Origin: Sphingomonas sp. S1-29
GTDB lineage: Bacteria; Pseudomonadota; Alphaproteobacteria; Sphingomonadales; Sphingomonadaceae
Direction of reading: 5' to 3'
Length of the DNA: 64,000 bases
Assembly (NCBI RefSeq): GCF_026167545.1
Contig: NZ_CP110678.1
Location: 2,651,001-2,715,000 of the forward strand
Below are positions 33,600 through 43,382 of this stretch, one piece after another. The notes beneath the pieces were generated by a model. The model worked only from the letters and a program-made list of their open reading frames with translations, searched no databases and was not told the origin of the DNA. The position numbers and the translations under genes are program-made. Within the stretch, counting starts at the first letter, position 1; every line of letters starts with the position of its first letter.

Positions 33600-35744
33600 T
33601 TGCGCATCACCCTGCTTGCCGCAACCGCCCTGTCGCTCGTGCCGATGACCCTGGCCGCCCAAACCGCCTCGCCGGCGCCTGCCGCGCCGGCACCCGCTGC
33701 GGCCATCGCCGCCAATCCGCTGCTCGCCGACTGGACCGGCCCCTATGGCGGGGTGCCGCCCTGGGACAAGGTGACCCCGGCGCTGTTCCCGCAGGCGATG
33801 GAAGTCGCGATCGCCGAGCGCCGCGCCGAATATCGCCGCATCGCCGACAATCCGGCTCCGGCGACCTTCGCCAACACCTTCGTGCCGATGCAGAACGCCG
33901 GCAAGCGCCTCGGCCGGGTGCTGGCGGTGTTCGGGGTGATGACCTCGAACATGAATTCGCCCGCCTATCAGGCGCTCGATCGCGAATGGAGCCCCAAGCT
34001 GTCGGCGGCGGGCGACGAGATCACCTTCGACCCCAAATTATTCGCGCGAATCCAGGCGATCTACGACGCACGCACCGCCAGCGGGCTCGACGCGCAGCAG
34101 CAGCGGCTGGTGACGCGCACCTATGACAGCTATGTCCGCCAGGGCGCCAAGCTGAACGCCGCGCAAAAGGCCGAGATGTCGCGGATCAACCAGGCGCTCG
34201 CGACCGAATTCTCGACCTTCTCCGAAAAATTGCTCGCCGACGAAGGCACCGCGATCACGGTGACCGACGAAGCGATGCTCGCCGGGCTGCCCGACAGCGT
34301 GAAGGCGACCGCCAAGGCCGCCGCGCAGGAGCGCGGCCAGCCGGGCTTCGCAATCGTCAACACCCGATCGGCGGTCGATCCGGTGCTGACCTTCGGCACC
34401 GATCGCGCGCTGCGGGAGAAGGTGTGGCGCACCTTCGTCAATCGCGGCGACAATGGCGGCGCGACCGACACCAACGCGACGATCGCTAGAATCGTGAAGC
34501 TGCGCGCCGAACGCGCCAAGCTGCTCGGCTTCCCGACGCATGCGCATTGGCGGATGCAGGACACGATGGCCAAGACGCCGCAGGCGGCGACCGATCTGAT
34601 GATGCGCGTCTGGCCGGCAGCGACCGCGCGGGTGAAGCAGGAAGTCGCCGACATGCAGGCGATCGCGGCGAAGGAAGGCACGCCGATCACGATCGAGCCC
34701 TGGGACTATCGCTTCTACCAGGAGAAGGTCCGCAAGGCGCGCTACGACCTCGATCAGACCGAGCTCAAGCCGTATTTCGCGCTCAACAACATCATCGATG
34801 CGTCCTATTACGCCGCCAACCGGCTGTACGGGCTGAACTTCAAGGAGATCACCGGTCAGGTGCCGGTGTTCGAAAAGAATGTCCGCGTGTTCCACGTCAC
34901 CGACAAGAACGGCAAGGAAGTCGGGCTGTTCTATCGCGACGATTTCGCGCGCACCGGCAAGCGGTCGGGCGCGTGGGCGACGACCTATCGCTCGCAACGT
35001 AACCTTGCGCCCGCGCAGAACGTGCTGTCGTCGAACAACAACAATTTCGCCTCGGCAGCGCCGGGCCAGCCGGTGCTGATCAGCCTCGACGATGCCGAAA
35101 CGCTGTTCCACGAATTCGGCCATGCGATCCATTCGATGCTGCAGGACGTGAACTATCCCGGCCTCACCGGCACGCCGCGCGACTTCGTCGAATATCCGAG
35201 CCAGGTGAACGAACATTGGCTGCTGACGCGCGACGTGCTCGACAAATATGCCCGGCATTACCAGACCAAGGCACCGATGCCGCAGGCGTTGCTCGACAAG
35301 GTGATCGCGGCGCAGACCTTCAACCAGGGCTTTGCCACCGTCGAATATCTGTCGTCGGCGATCGTCGACATGAAGCTGCACACCGTCGCCGATGGCGTGG
35401 TCGATGCCGATGCGTTTGAAAAGGCCGCGCTGGCCGAGATCGGCATGCCCAAGGAGATCGTGATGCGGCACCGCCTGCCGCAGTTCAATCATCTGTTCTC
35501 GTCCGATGCCTATTCGGCGGGCTATTACAGCTATCTCTGGTCGGAGACGATGGATGCCGACACCTGGGCGGCGTTCGAGGAAGCCGGGAGTCCCTGGGAC
35601 AAGGCGACCGCCGATCGCTTCGCCAAGGTGCTGCTGTCGACGGGCAACGAGACCGACCGCGCCGAAGCCTATCGCGCGTTTCGCGGGCGCGATCCCGACG
35701 TGAACGCGCTGCTCAAGGTGCGCGGGTTTCCGACCACGAACTGA
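33600..35744 (+). CDS. Secreted M3-family metallopeptidase (peptidyl-dipeptidase Dcp-like)
   Basis: 714 residues from a TTG at 33600 with GGAG nine bases upstream; this start gives a clean Sec signal peptide (LLAATALSLVPMTLAAQ), unlike the longer in-frame reading. The zinc motif HEFGHAIH begins at H504, and the downstream M3 block EYPSQVNEHWLL is in place. This is the thimet oligopeptidase/Dcp group that removes dipeptides or cuts short peptides; a periplasmic location is likely. It lies divergent to the TonB receptor, with 240 bases between them. Confidence 0.92.
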   Translation: MRITLLAATALSLVPMTLAAQTASPAPAAPAPAAAIAANPLLADWTGPYGGVPPWDKVTPALFPQAMEVAIAERRAEYRRIADNPAPATFANTFVPMQNAGKRLGRVLAVFGVMTSNMNSPAYQALDREWSPKLSAAGDEITFDPKLFARIQAIYDARTASGLDAQQQRLVTRTYDSYVRQGAKLNAAQKAEMSRINQALATEFSTFSEKLLADEGTAITVTDEAMLAGLPDSVKATAKAAAQERGQPGFAIVNTRSAVDPVLTFGTDRALREKVWRTFVNRGDNGGATDTNATIARIVKLRAERAKLLGFPTHAHWRMQDTMAKTPQAATDLMMRVWPAATARVKQEVADMQAIAAKEGTPITIEPWDYRFYQEKVRKARYDLDQTELKPYFALNNIIDASYYAANRLYGLNFKEITGQVPVFEKNVRVFHVTDKNGKEVGLFYRDDFARTGKRSGAWATTYRSQRNLAPAQNVLSSNNNNFASAAPGQPVLISLDDAETLFHEFGHAIHSMLQDVNYPGLTGTPRDFVEYPSQVNEHWLLTRDVLDKYARHYQTKAPMPQALLDKVIAAQTFNQGFATVEYLSSAIVDMKLHTVADGVVDADAFEKAALAEIGMPKEIVMRHRLPQFNHLFSSDAYSAGYYSYLWSETMDADTWAAFEEAGSPWDKATADRFAKVLLSTGNETDRAEAYRAFRGRDPDVNALLKVRGFPTTN

Positions 35745-35789
35745 CCTATCCCCGTTCGCGCCGACATGCTCGGTGCGAACGGGTCGGGG

Positions 35790-37016
35790 TTACCCCAGCA
35801 CTTCCTCGACCACCGCATATACCCGGTCGAGTTCGGCATCGGTGATGCAATAGGGCGGCATGACATATACCGTGTCGCCCAATGGCCGCAGCAGCACGTC
35901 GCGGTCGCGGAAATGCGCGAGCAGGCGCGGGGCGAGATCGGACATATAGCCTTCGCCGCCGCCGACTTCGAACGCGGTGATCGTCCCCAACCGGCGCGGG
36001 TTGCGGACGCGATCGGCGATATGGGCGAGGCGCTCGCCCTGTCGGCGCGCCAGGTCGGCGATGCGATCGCGCACCGGCTCGTCGCGCCACACCGCCAGGT
36101 TCGCCACGGCGGCGGCACAGGCGATCGGGTTGGCGGTGTAGCTCGACGAATGAAAGAACATCCGCGCGCGATCGGGCGATCGGTGCGCCTCGAACATCGC
36201 GCTCGATGCCATCGTCACCGCCAGCGGCAGCGATCCGCCGGTAATCCCCTTCGACAGGCACAGCAGGTCGGGCAAGATTCCTGCCTGTTCGCACGCCAGC
36301 AGCGTGCCGGTGCGGCCCCAGCCGGTCATGACTTCGTCGGCGATCAGCGGCACGCCGTGGCGGTCGCAGATCCGCCGCATCTCGGCCAGGATCGCGGGGG
36401 CATAGAAATGCATGCCGCCAGCGCCCAGCACCAAAGGTTCGACCAGCAACGCCGCCGGCGAATCGTGGCGGCAGGCGTGATCGAGCGCGTCGAGCGTCGG
36501 CTGGCCGTCTCCGGCGGGGCAGGGCAGGGTGCCGACGTCGAACAGCAACGGCTGATATTGCTGGTTGAACACGCCGCGCGCGCCCACCGACATCGCGCCG
36601 ATCGTGTCGCCATGATAGCCGTGATCGAGCACCAGGATCCGGTGGCGCGGCTGGCCATGATTGGCCCAGAATCCGAGCGCCATCTTCACCGCGACCTCGA
36701 CCGCGGTCGAACCCGAATCCGAATAGAAAACGTGCGGCAGCCCCATCATCGCCACCAGCTCGCGCGCGAGCTGTTCGGCGGGCTCGTGCGTCCAGCCGGC
36801 GAAGATGATCTGGTCGAGCTGCGTTGCCTGTTCGGCGATCGCGGCGGTGATCCGGGGATGCGCGTGGCCGTGCGTCGTCACCCACCAGGACGAGATCGCG
36901 TCGATGATCCGGCGACCGTCCGTGGTGGTCAGGATCGCGCCCTTGGCCGATGCGACCACCGGGATCGGTTCGTTCAGCCCATGCTGGGTAAAGGGGTGCC
37001 AGACGGGCGGGGTCAT
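35790..37016 (-). CDS. bioA: BioA, adenosylmethionine-8-amino-7-oxononanoate aminotransferase
   Basis: 408 residues from the ATG at 37016 (MTPPVWHPFTQHGLNE). Class III aminotransferase with the PLP lysine K256 in LLCLSKGITGG, DYGYHGD-type region (DHGYHGDTIGAMSVG) and VPLIADEVMTGWGRTG. The WHPFTQ opening is typical of BioA and tells it apart from other class III enzymes. It makes 7,8-diaminopelargonic acid using S-adenosylmethionine as amino donor. It follows bioF and bioD but is separated by an inverted repeat. Confidence 0.95.
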   Translation of the reverse strand: MTPPVWHPFTQHGLNEPIPVVASAKGAILTTTDGRRIIDAISSWWVTTHGHAHPRITAAIAEQATQLDQIIFAGWTHEPAEQLARELVAMMGLPHVFYSDSGSTAVEVAVKMALGFWANHGQPRHRILVLDHGYHGDTIGAMSVGARGVFNQQYQPLLFDVGTLPCPAGDGQPTLDALDHACRHDSPAALLVEPLVLGAGGMHFYAPAILAEMRRICDRHGVPLIADEVMTGWGRTGTLLACEQAGILPDLLCLSKGITGGSLPLAVTMASSAMFEAHRSPDRARMFFHSSSYTANPIACAAAVANLAVWRDEPVRDRIADLARRQGERLAHIADRVRNPRRLGTITAFEVGGGEGYMSDLAPRLLAHFRDRDVLLRPLGDTVYVMPPYCITDAELDRVYAVVEEVLG

Positions 37017-37062
37017 CGCTGCAACTCCCCGGTGTCGCTGAGGCACGCCTGCAACCCCACGT

Positions 37063-37153
37063 CGTCACCCCGGCCTTGGGCCGGGGTCCACCGCGCAACC
37101 AGGCGCTGCAGCTTTTGGGGGTGGGTGGACCCCGGCCCAAGGCCGGGGTGACG
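37063..37153. repeat. Paired inverted repeat (ccccggccttgggccgggg) between bioD and bioA
   Basis: Arms 37063-37090 and 37126-37153 are exact or near-exact reverse complements, each itself a hairpin, separated by about 35 bases. It splits an otherwise tight bioF-bioD-bioA order and would form a strong hairpin in the transcript. Confidence 0.88.
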
Positions 37154-37161
37154 ATAGTGGG

Positions 37162-37779
37162 TCATGCGAACGAAAACGCCGCCGCGAACGCCGCGCGCAA
37201 CGCCTCGGGCGTCAGCGGATCGAGCATCGGCAGCCGCCCCAATCGCCGCACCCGGCCCATCCGGGCGATCGTCGCTTCGCTATCCTCCTGCGGATCGCCG
37301 ATAAAGGCGATGCCGTGGATCGGCACCCCGCGCCCGCGCAGCGCCTCGATCGACAACAGGCTGTGGTTGATGGTGCCGAGCGCGGTTCGCGCCACCAAAA
37401 TCGTCGGCAGGCACCAGCGCGCGAACAGATCGGCGAAGGTGCGCGTGTCGTCGAACGGCACCAGCACCCCGCCCGCCCCCTCGATCACCAGCGGCCCGGG
37501 GGTGGCGGGGGGATCGAGCCGGTCGAGCGCGATCGACACGCCGTCGATCGCGGCGGCGCGGTGCGGCGAGCAGGGGGTAGCAAGCGTGTAGGCAGATGGC
37601 AGGATGCGGTCGGCAGCAACGCCCAATGCCGCCACGCGCGCCGCGTCGGTGCCGCCATCGGTGCCCGCCTGGATCGGCTTCCAATAGTCCGCGCCGATCG
37701 CCTGCGTCAGTGCAGCGGCAAAGACGGTCTTGCCGATATCGGTATCGGTGCCGGTGACGACGAAGCGCGGTGCAGTCAT
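37162..37779 (-). CDS. bioD: BioD, dethiobiotin synthetase
   Basis: 205 residues. P-loop variant GTDTDIGKT at residues 8-16 is the BioD signature; VIEGAGGVLVPFDD and the GTINHSLLSIEAL region follow. It closes the ureido ring of dethiobiotin using ATP and CO2. The ATG overlaps the bioF stop (ATGA). Confidence 0.95.
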   Translation of the reverse strand: MTAPRFVVTGTDTDIGKTVFAAALTQAIGADYWKPIQAGTDGGTDAARVAALGVAADRILPSAYTLATPCSPHRAAAIDGVSIALDRLDPPATPGPLVIEGAGGVLVPFDDTRTFADLFARWCLPTILVARTALGTINHSLLSIEALRGRGVPIHGIAFIGDPQEDSEATIARMGRVRRLGRLPMLDPLTPEALRAAFAAAFSFA

Positions 37780-38900
37780 GCCAAAGCCTTTTGCAGGGCC
37801 GTGGCGAGCGAATCGACATCGGCGGGGGTTGCGTTGAGGGTGAGCGAAATACGCAGCCGCGCGGTGCCGTCGGGCACCGTCGGCGGACGGATGCCGCGAA
37901 CATCGAAGCCCTGCGCCTGCACCGCGCGCGCGACGCGCATCGTGCGGGCGTCGTCGCCCAGGATCAGCGGCAGGATCGGCGATCCGGTGGCAATTGCACC
38001 CAGCGGCCCGAGCGCGGCCCCGCCCGCCACGATCAGCGCGCGCAGGTCATCGCGCCGCCAAGGTTCCTCCGCCAGCGCGCGCAGCGCATCGCGCACGACG
38101 GCGGCGATCAGTGGCGAAGGGGCGGTCGAAAACACGAAGCCGCGCGCGCGGTTGACGAGCATGTCGCGGAGCACCGCGGGCAGGCACAGCAGCGCGCCTT
38201 CGGCCCCCAGCGCCTTGCCGCAACTGTGTAGCGTGATGACGTTGGGCTTGCCTTCGAACGCCTCGGCCAGCCCGCGCCCGTCCTGCCCGAACACCCCGGT
38301 GGCGTGCGCCTCGTCGATCAGCAGGAAGGCGTCTTGGCGATCGGCGAGCGCCGCCAGCTCGGCAAGCGGCGCCTGATCGCCGTCCATGCTGTACAGGCTC
38401 TCGACCGCGATCCACACCCGCCCGCTGCCACCGGCGGCGCGCCATGCGGTGATCGTGTCCTCGAACGCGGCAACGTCGTTATGCGCGGCGGCGACCCGCT
38501 CGGCGCGGCCCAGCCGCATGCCGTCATGCGCGCTGGCGTGGAGCAAGGCGTCATACACCACCAGATCGCCGCGCTGGGGCAGGGTGGCGAAGAGCGCCAT
38601 GTTGGCGACGAAGCCGTTGGCCAGGAACAAGGCGGCCTCGGCCCCGAAAAACGCCGCGGCTTCGGCTTCGAGCGCTTCATGCTCGGGATGGTTGCCACGC
38701 AGCAGGCGCGATCCGCCCGAACCTACGGGCACGCCGCGGGTGAGCGCGTCGCTGGCGGCGGCGTGCAGGCGCTGGCTATTGGCGAGGCCGATATAGTCGT
38801 TCGAAGCGAAATCGACGCCTGCGCGCGGGGCGAGCGATCGGAGGCGATCGGCACCGGCGAGGGCGGCGAGATCGGCGCGGTGAACGGAGAGGAGCGACAT
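37776..38900 (-). CDS. bioF: BioF, 8-amino-7-oxononanoate synthase
   Basis: 374 residues, usual length about 380. Alpha-oxoamine synthase fold with FASNDYIGLANSQRL, GSGGSRLLRGNHPEHEALE, LLIDEAHATGVFGQDGRG and the PLP lysine K229 in HSCGKALGAEGALL. It condenses pimeloyl thioester with alanine at the start of biotin ring formation. First gene of the bioF-bioD-bioA group; bioB and bioC are not in the window. Confidence 0.95.
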   Translation of the reverse strand: MSLLSVHRADLAALAGADRLRSLAPRAGVDFASNDYIGLANSQRLHAAASDALTRGVPVGSGGSRLLRGNHPEHEALEAEAAAFFGAEAALFLANGFVANMALFATLPQRGDLVVYDALLHASAHDGMRLGRAERVAAAHNDVAAFEDTITAWRAAGGSGRVWIAVESLYSMDGDQAPLAELAALADRQDAFLLIDEAHATGVFGQDGRGLAEAFEGKPNVITLHSCGKALGAEGALLCLPAVLRDMLVNRARGFVFSTAPSPLIAAVVRDALRALAEEPWRRDDLRALIVAGGAALGPLGAIATGSPILPLILGDDARTMRVARAVQAQGFDVRGIRPPTVPDGTARLRISLTLNATPADVDSLATALQKALA

Positions 38901-38940
38901 CTTCGGGGGCTTTAGCGGGGTGCGCGTGATTGGCCTACCG

Positions 38941-39017
38941 CCGTTCGTTTCGAGCGAAGTCGAGAAACCGGCCTAGGCGCCAGGTTACCGTTTCTCGACT
39001 TCGCTCGAAACGAACGG
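38941..39017. repeat. Paired inverted repeat (cgaagtcgagaaacc family)
   Basis: Arms 38941-38969 and 38989-39017 are perfect or near-perfect reverse complements with core cgagcgaagtcgagaaa, separated by about 20 bases. Located between bioF and the molybdopterin oxidoreductase gene. Confidence 0.88.
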
Positions 39018-39037
39018 GGGACTAGTATTCGGCTAGC

Positions 39038-39799
39038 TCAAATCCCCGCATACCATTCATAGCCGGCGATATCCTCCCACAGCCCGCCCTTGCCGCCATG
39101 AATGTCGGCAAGGCTGGCCACCGCCTCGATCCGCTCGACATATTTGGCGTGCTTGTATCCCAGATGGCGCTCGACCCGCAGCCGCACCGGCGCGCCGTGG
39201 CCGATGCCCAGCCGCTCGTCGTTCAGCCCGAGCGCCAGGATCGTCTGCGGGTGGAAGGCGTCGATCAGGTCGATCGATTCATAATAGGGCCGGGTGCCGC
39301 CCGAATAGGCATCGGCGCAGTGGAACACCAGGAAGCGCGCGCGGTCGCTCAGGCCCGCCGCGTTGAGCACGGTCGATAGCTGCGGCCCCTGCCATTTGCC
39401 GATCGCGCTCCACCCCTCGACGCAGTCGTGGCGAGTGATCTGCGCGCGCTGCGGCATCGACAGCAATTGCGCGATCGACAGCGCTTGCGGCCGCGCCACC
39501 AGCCCATCGACCCGCACCCGCCAATCGGCAAAGCCGGTGGCTGCCTGCGCGGTGTAAGCCGGTGTGTTGGGGTTGCGCGTGCCGTTGGTGCGGAACACCG
39601 GCGACATCTGGTCGGGGCGGAACTCACGCGCGAGCGCATTGCGGTCGGTCAGCGCGCGCTGGGTCCATTCGTTCCAGTCGGCGCCCTTGAATAGGATCGA
39701 ACGGAACGCCTCGCTCTCCCCCAGCCGGTCGCAGCCGGCAAGCAGCGTAGCGCCCGATGCGGCGACGCCGGTGAGCAAGGCGCGGCGGGTGAGGATCAT
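39038..39799 (-). CDS. Molybdopterin-dependent oxidoreductase (MsrP/YedY-like), Tat-exported lipoprotein
   Basis: 253 residues from the ATG at 39799. The N-terminus has a twin arginine (LTRRALLTGVAAS) followed by a lipobox LLAGC, suggesting Tat export and lipid anchoring. The sulfite-oxidase-type fold shows the molybdenum-ligand cysteine C126 in HDCVEGWSAIGKWQG and the C-terminal HLGYKHAKYVERIEAV. Its partner cytochrome b gene lies directly upstream on the same strand with a one-base overlap. This resembles the MsrP-MsrQ system, although the cytochrome is of a different family. Substrate not known. Confidence 0.85.
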   Translation of the reverse strand: MILTRRALLTGVAASGATLLAGCDRLGESEAFRSILFKGADWNEWTQRALTDRNALAREFRPDQMSPVFRTNGTRNPNTPAYTAQAATGFADWRVRVDGLVARPQALSIAQLLSMPQRAQITRHDCVEGWSAIGKWQGPQLSTVLNAAGLSDRARFLVFHCADAYSGGTRPYYESIDLIDAFHPQTILALGLNDERLGIGHGAPVRLRVERHLGYKHAKYVERIEAVASLADIHGGKGGLWEDIAGYEWYAGI

Positions 39800-40563
39800 T
39801 ACTGCGGCTCCTGCGGCGTGCGCCACCAGCCGGTGATCATCGACCGCACTTCGTTTAGTGGTCCCGCCAGGATCACCAGCGTCAGGTGGACGACGATGAA
39901 CAATGCGATCCCCATCGATGCGATGAAGTGGATCGACCGCGCCGATTGCCGCCCGCCGAACAGGTCGAGCATCCACGGCGCGGCGGCGTTGATCCCCGGT
40001 GACATCGTCAGCCCGGTAAAGATCGCCAGCGGCAGCGCCACGAAAATCACCCCGACATAGCTCAGCTTCTGCAGCACGTTGCGCCCGCCCGGATCGGCAG
40101 CATCGTGGAATCGCAGCGCCAGATGCTCGCGCACGTCATGCGCCAGATGCTTCGCGCTGAGCTCGGCGCGGCGAAAGCGCAGGTCGCGCTGGAAATGCCG
40201 GTTGAGCAGGCTCACCAGCATGAACGCCAGCAGCGCGAAGCCGAAGAGCAGCGCCACGGTCAGATGCCAGCGCCGCGCGAGCGCCAGATTATAGGTCGAC
40301 GGGATCGTCAGCCAGCCGGGGATTCGCCCGCCCTCGAAAATCCAGCCGACGCGAAACCAGGGCTGGTCCAGGTTCGCGCCATATTGCCCCCAGTAAAGCT
40401 GCGGATGCGCGTTGAGGATCATCAGCCCCGACCCCAGCAGCACGATCACCGCGACAGCGTTGGTCCAGTGCCACAGCCGGGTCGCCAGCCGATGCTTGTA
40501 GATCGCGCGCCGGGTGCCCGGTGCGGCGATGTCGGCAGGGTCGTTCGAGTCGCGCGGGGCCAT
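39799..40563 (-). CDS. Cytochrome b561-type membrane protein, partner of the molybdo-enzyme
   Basis: 254 residues. Four or five membrane segments with histidines placed as haem ligands (RLATRLWHWTNAVAVIVLLG; RRWHLTVALLFGFALL; SARSIHFIASMGIALF; VVHLTLVILAGPLNE). This pattern fits the b561/Ni-Fe hydrogenase cytochrome b group, which passes electrons from quinols to a periplasmic enzyme. It precedes the molybdopterin protein with a one-base overlap, so the pair probably works as an electron chain. Confidence 0.85.
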   Translation of the reverse strand: MAPRDSNDPADIAAPGTRRAIYKHRLATRLWHWTNAVAVIVLLGSGLMILNAHPQLYWGQYGANLDQPWFRVGWIFEGGRIPGWLTIPSTYNLALARRWHLTVALLFGFALLAFMLVSLLNRHFQRDLRFRRAELSAKHLAHDVREHLALRFHDAADPGGRNVLQKLSYVGVIFVALPLAIFTGLTMSPGINAAAPWMLDLFGGRQSARSIHFIASMGIALFIVVHLTLVILAGPLNEVRSMITGWWRTPQEPQ

Positions 40564-40578
40564 CGAAGTCAGTCTACC

Positions 40579-41337
40579 CTATCCATAGGCGCGGACGAAG
40601 AACACGATCGTGGTGACGATCGTCACCAGCAGCGTCCAGATACGGATCGCGGTGGGCGGCAGCTTTTTGCCCGCGCGCGCGCCGAGCCATCCGCCCAGCA
40701 CCGCGCCGGCCAGCATCGGCAGGCAGGCGTCCCATCGCACCATGCCGAAACCGATGAACACGATCATCGCGGCGGTGTTGGCGACCGCCAGCATCAGCGT
40801 GCGCGGCGCCATCAGCCGGTGCGGCGGCTCCCCCGCGAGCAGCCCCCACGTTGCCGTCAGCATCATTCCCACCCCGCCGCCGAAATAGCCACCATAGACC
40901 CCCAGCAGCGCCTGCGCGACGAACAGCGCGCGCGGCCCCGGCGCTGCGTGCCGCTGAAGCACCTCGGCGGCGCGCTTGCCGAACGCGATCGCGATCGTCG
41001 CCATCAGCAACAGCCAGGGGATGATGATGTCGAAGGTTGTGGTCGGGGTGACCACCAGCAACAGGCTGCCCACCAGCGCGCCGACAAAGGTGATGCCCCC
41101 CAGCGTCCGCACCGACATCCCCGCCACCGGGCGCAGCCCCTCACGATAGGTGTACGCGCTCATGAACGCGCCGGGTTGCAGCGCGACGTTCGAAGTGGCG
41201 TTGGCGATCGGGCTGGGCAGGCCGATCGCGATCAGCGCGGGCATGGTGGCAAAAGTCCCCCCGCCCGCCAGCGCATTCATCGCCCCGCCGACAAGCCCGG
41301 CAGCGGCGGCAAGCGCCAGGATGGGAAGATCGAGCAT
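40579..41337 (-). CDS. Sulfite exporter TauE/SafE family membrane protein
   Basis: 252 residues with about seven to eight hydrophobic segments. The family motif appears twice as expected: GLVGGAMNALAGGGTFATMP near the start and GVYGGYFGGGVGMMLTA in the middle. Members move sulfite, sulfonates or other small anions. It ends 16 bases before the cytochrome/molybdo-enzyme pair on the same strand, so a role around sulfur oxyanions is possible but not shown. Confidence 0.88.
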   Translation of the reverse strand: MLDLPILALAAAAGLVGGAMNALAGGGTFATMPALIAIGLPSPIANATSNVALQPGAFMSAYTYREGLRPVAGMSVRTLGGITFVGALVGSLLLVVTPTTTFDIIIPWLLLMATIAIAFGKRAAEVLQRHAAPGPRALFVAQALLGVYGGYFGGGVGMMLTATWGLLAGEPPHRLMAPRTLMLAVANTAAMIVFIGFGMVRWDACLPMLAGAVLGGWLGARAGKKLPPTAIRIWTLLVTIVTTIVFFVRAYG

Positions 41338-41454
41338 GGAGCGGGGCTAGAGCCGATCGAGGTGGATGTGTCGAGGGGGGCAGGAAGGGTTGGAGCCCGT
41401 CCCCGTTGGTCTGGGGCGGTGGTGTCTGCGGCCGAAGCGGCTGCTCCGCGTCCG

Positions 41455-41568
41455 CCCCCTCCGTCAGCCTGCGGCTGCCACCTCCCCCTGGCGGGGGAGG
41501 ATTGGTCTGTATTTTTCCTCCCCCGCCAGGGGGGAGGTGGCGGTCGCGCAGCGACCGACGGAGGGGGA
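41455..41568. repeat. Paired inverted repeat (cacctccccctggcggggg family)
   Basis: Arms about 41456-41499 and 41515-41568 are near reverse complements, with core ccacctccccctggcgggggagg and ccgtcagcctgcggctg against cggtcgcgcagcgaccg. It lies inside the 327-base gap 41338-41664 between rlmN and the TauE gene. Otherwise I see nothing in that gap apart from short C/G-rich stretches. Confidence 0.82.
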
Positions 41569-41664
41569 GGATAGCGCGACGATTGCTGGTGTCGGGATCG
41601 CTTGTGAGCGAGCTGCAAAGCAGCGCAGCTTTCCGTAAACAGCTCCGAACCAACCGAAAATCCG

Positions 41665-42873
41665 TTACCCCAGCGCCGCCATCTTGTCCTCGGCGATCCG
41701 GTCCAATTCCGCGCGGCTCTTCTTTTCCGACGCGGTCTTGAGTTGCCCGCAGGCCGCGTCGATGTCGCGACCGCGCGGCGTTCGCACCGGGGCCGAGATG
41801 CCTGCGCCGAACACGATCTCGCTGAAGCTGCGGATCCGCTCGGGCGTCGAGCATTCGTAATTTGCGCCGGGCCAGGGGTTGAACGGGATCAGATTCACCT
41901 TGGCGGGCAGGCGATAGTGTTTGAGCAGCCGCACCAGCTCGTGCGCGTCGGCATCGCTGTCGTTCTTGTCCTTGAGCATCACATATTCAAAGGTGATGCG
42001 GCGGGCATTGTTGGCACCGGGATAGTCGGCGCAAGCCTGGAGCAACTGCTCGATGCCGTATTTGCGGTTGAGCGGCACGATTTCGTCGCGCACTTCCTTG
42101 GTCACCGCATGGAGCGATACGGCAAGGTTCACGCCGATCTCGGCGCCGGCGCGCGCCATCATCGGCACCACGCCCGAGGTCGACAGCGTGATCCGCCGCT
42201 TCGACAGCGCGATGCCGTCGCCGTCCATCACGATTCCCAGCGCATCGCGGACGCTGTCGAAATTATACAGCGGCTCGCCCATGCCCATCATCACGATGTT
42301 TGTAAGCATCCGCCCGTCGGGCTGGCTCGGCCATTCGCCAAGGTTATCGCGCGCGAGCATGACCTGGCCGACGATCTCGGCGGGCGTCAGGTTACGCACC
42401 AGCCGCATGGTGCCGGTGTGGCAGAAGGTGCAATTCAACGTGCAGCCAACCTGGCTCGACACGCACAGCGTGCCGCGGTCGGCGTCGGGGATGAACACCA
42501 TCTCGTAATCCTGCGCGTCGTCGGTGCGCAGCAGCCATTTGCGGGTGCCGTCGGTCGATACCTGCGCCTCGACCACTTGCGGGCGGCTGATGACGAAGCG
42601 CTGCGCCAGCCAGGGCTGCATCGTCTTCGAAATGTCGGTCATCAGCGCGAAATCGGTGACGCCGCGATTATAGATCCAGTGCCACAATTGCTTGGCGCGC
42701 AGCTTCGCCTGCTTGGGTTCGAGCTGCGAGGTCTCGAGCGCCATCCGCAGATTGGCCTTCGACAGCCCCAGCAGGTCGATCCGGCCGTCGCTGCGCATCG
42801 GCAGCGCACGCGGGACGGGCACGGGATCGATGTGCCCGGGGATGGGCATGGGCGGCGTCGAGACTGTCAGCAT
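41665..42873 (-). CDS. rlmN: RlmN, dual-specificity 23S rRNA/tRNA methyltransferase
   Basis: 402 residues from the ATG at 42873; a longer in-frame reading upstream is a shadow of the next gene. Radical-SAM cysteines lie at C144, C148 and C151 (CTLNCTFC). Other RlmN motifs: [30 protein letters not shown] and a cysteine near the C-terminus ([11 protein letters not shown]). It methylates C2 of adenine 2503 in 23S rRNA and A37 of some tRNAs. Confidence 0.95.
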   Translation of the reverse strand: MLTVSTPPMPIPGHIDPVPVPRALPMRSDGRIDLLGLSKANLRMALETSQLEPKQAKLRAKQLWHWIYNRGVTDFALMTDISKTMQPWLAQRFVISRPQVVEAQVSTDGTRKWLLRTDDAQDYEMVFIPDADRGTLCVSSQVGCTLNCTFCHTGTMRLVRNLTPAEIVGQVMLARDNLGEWPSQPDGRMLTNIVMMGMGEPLYNFDSVRDALGIVMDGDGIALSKRRITLSTSGVVPMMARAGAEIGVNLAVSLHAVTKEVRDEIVPLNRKYGIEQLLQACADYPGANNARRITFEYVMLKDKNDSDADAHELVRLLKHYRLPAKVNLIPFNPWPGANYECSTPERIRSFSEIVFGAGISAPVRTPRGRDIDAACGQLKTASEKKSRAELDRIAEDKMAALG

Positions 42874-42905
42874 GGCGGTGACATAGCCGAAAACGGCGGT
42901 GTTCG

Positions 42906-43382
42906 CTAGGGGGCCGGGCGCCTCGCGCACCCCACCCCCGCCGCGTCGATCGCGGTGGCGGCGCCCGCCAGCGCATAGACGTCGGCGAAGGGCGCGCCGT
43001 TGGCGGCGATGCTCTCGACGCTCATGCTGCGCCCGGCGCGGATCGCGCCGACGATCGCCCGGTCGGTGCGCGCGTCGGGGGACCAGGCGTCGCGGTCGCC
43101 CGCCTTGAGCTGAAACCGCCGCTCGCCGATCGCCAGCGTCACGCGCGCGCGCGGGGTGCGCTGGCGGCTGAGGCGGATGTGGAGCTGGTTGTGGACCTGC
43201 TTGCCTGGCCAGGTCGCGATCGAGGCAAAGGCGCCGCGACGCCGACGCTGGACCGGGGCGGCGATCGCGTAGCAGCGCGCTGGCTCGACGTCGCGAAACG
43301 CCCCCCAGGATTCGAAAACGCCGATCGGCTCGCGCGCATCGCCCTGTGCGAGGGCCAGGGCAAGCGCGACCGCGAGCATCAT
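42906..43382 (-). CDS. Invasion-associated-locus-B-like secreted protein
   Basis: 158 residues from the first of two ATG codons (43382), which overlaps the stop of the histidine phosphatase gene. Short signal peptide ([14 protein letters not shown]). The mature part ([40 protein letters not shown], and a C-terminal cysteine [10 protein letters not shown]) resembles the IalB group, periplasmic proteins of unknown biochemical function in alphaproteobacteria. The resemblance is by pattern only, so the family call is moderate. Confidence 0.6.
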   Translation of the reverse strand: MMLAVALALALAQGDAREPIGVFESWGAFRDVEPARCYAIAAPVQRRRRGAFASIATWPGKQVHNQLHIRLSRQRTPRARVTLAIGERRFQLKAGDRDAWSPDARTDRAIVGAIRAGRSMSVESIAANGAPFADVYALAGAATAIDAAGVGCARRPAP

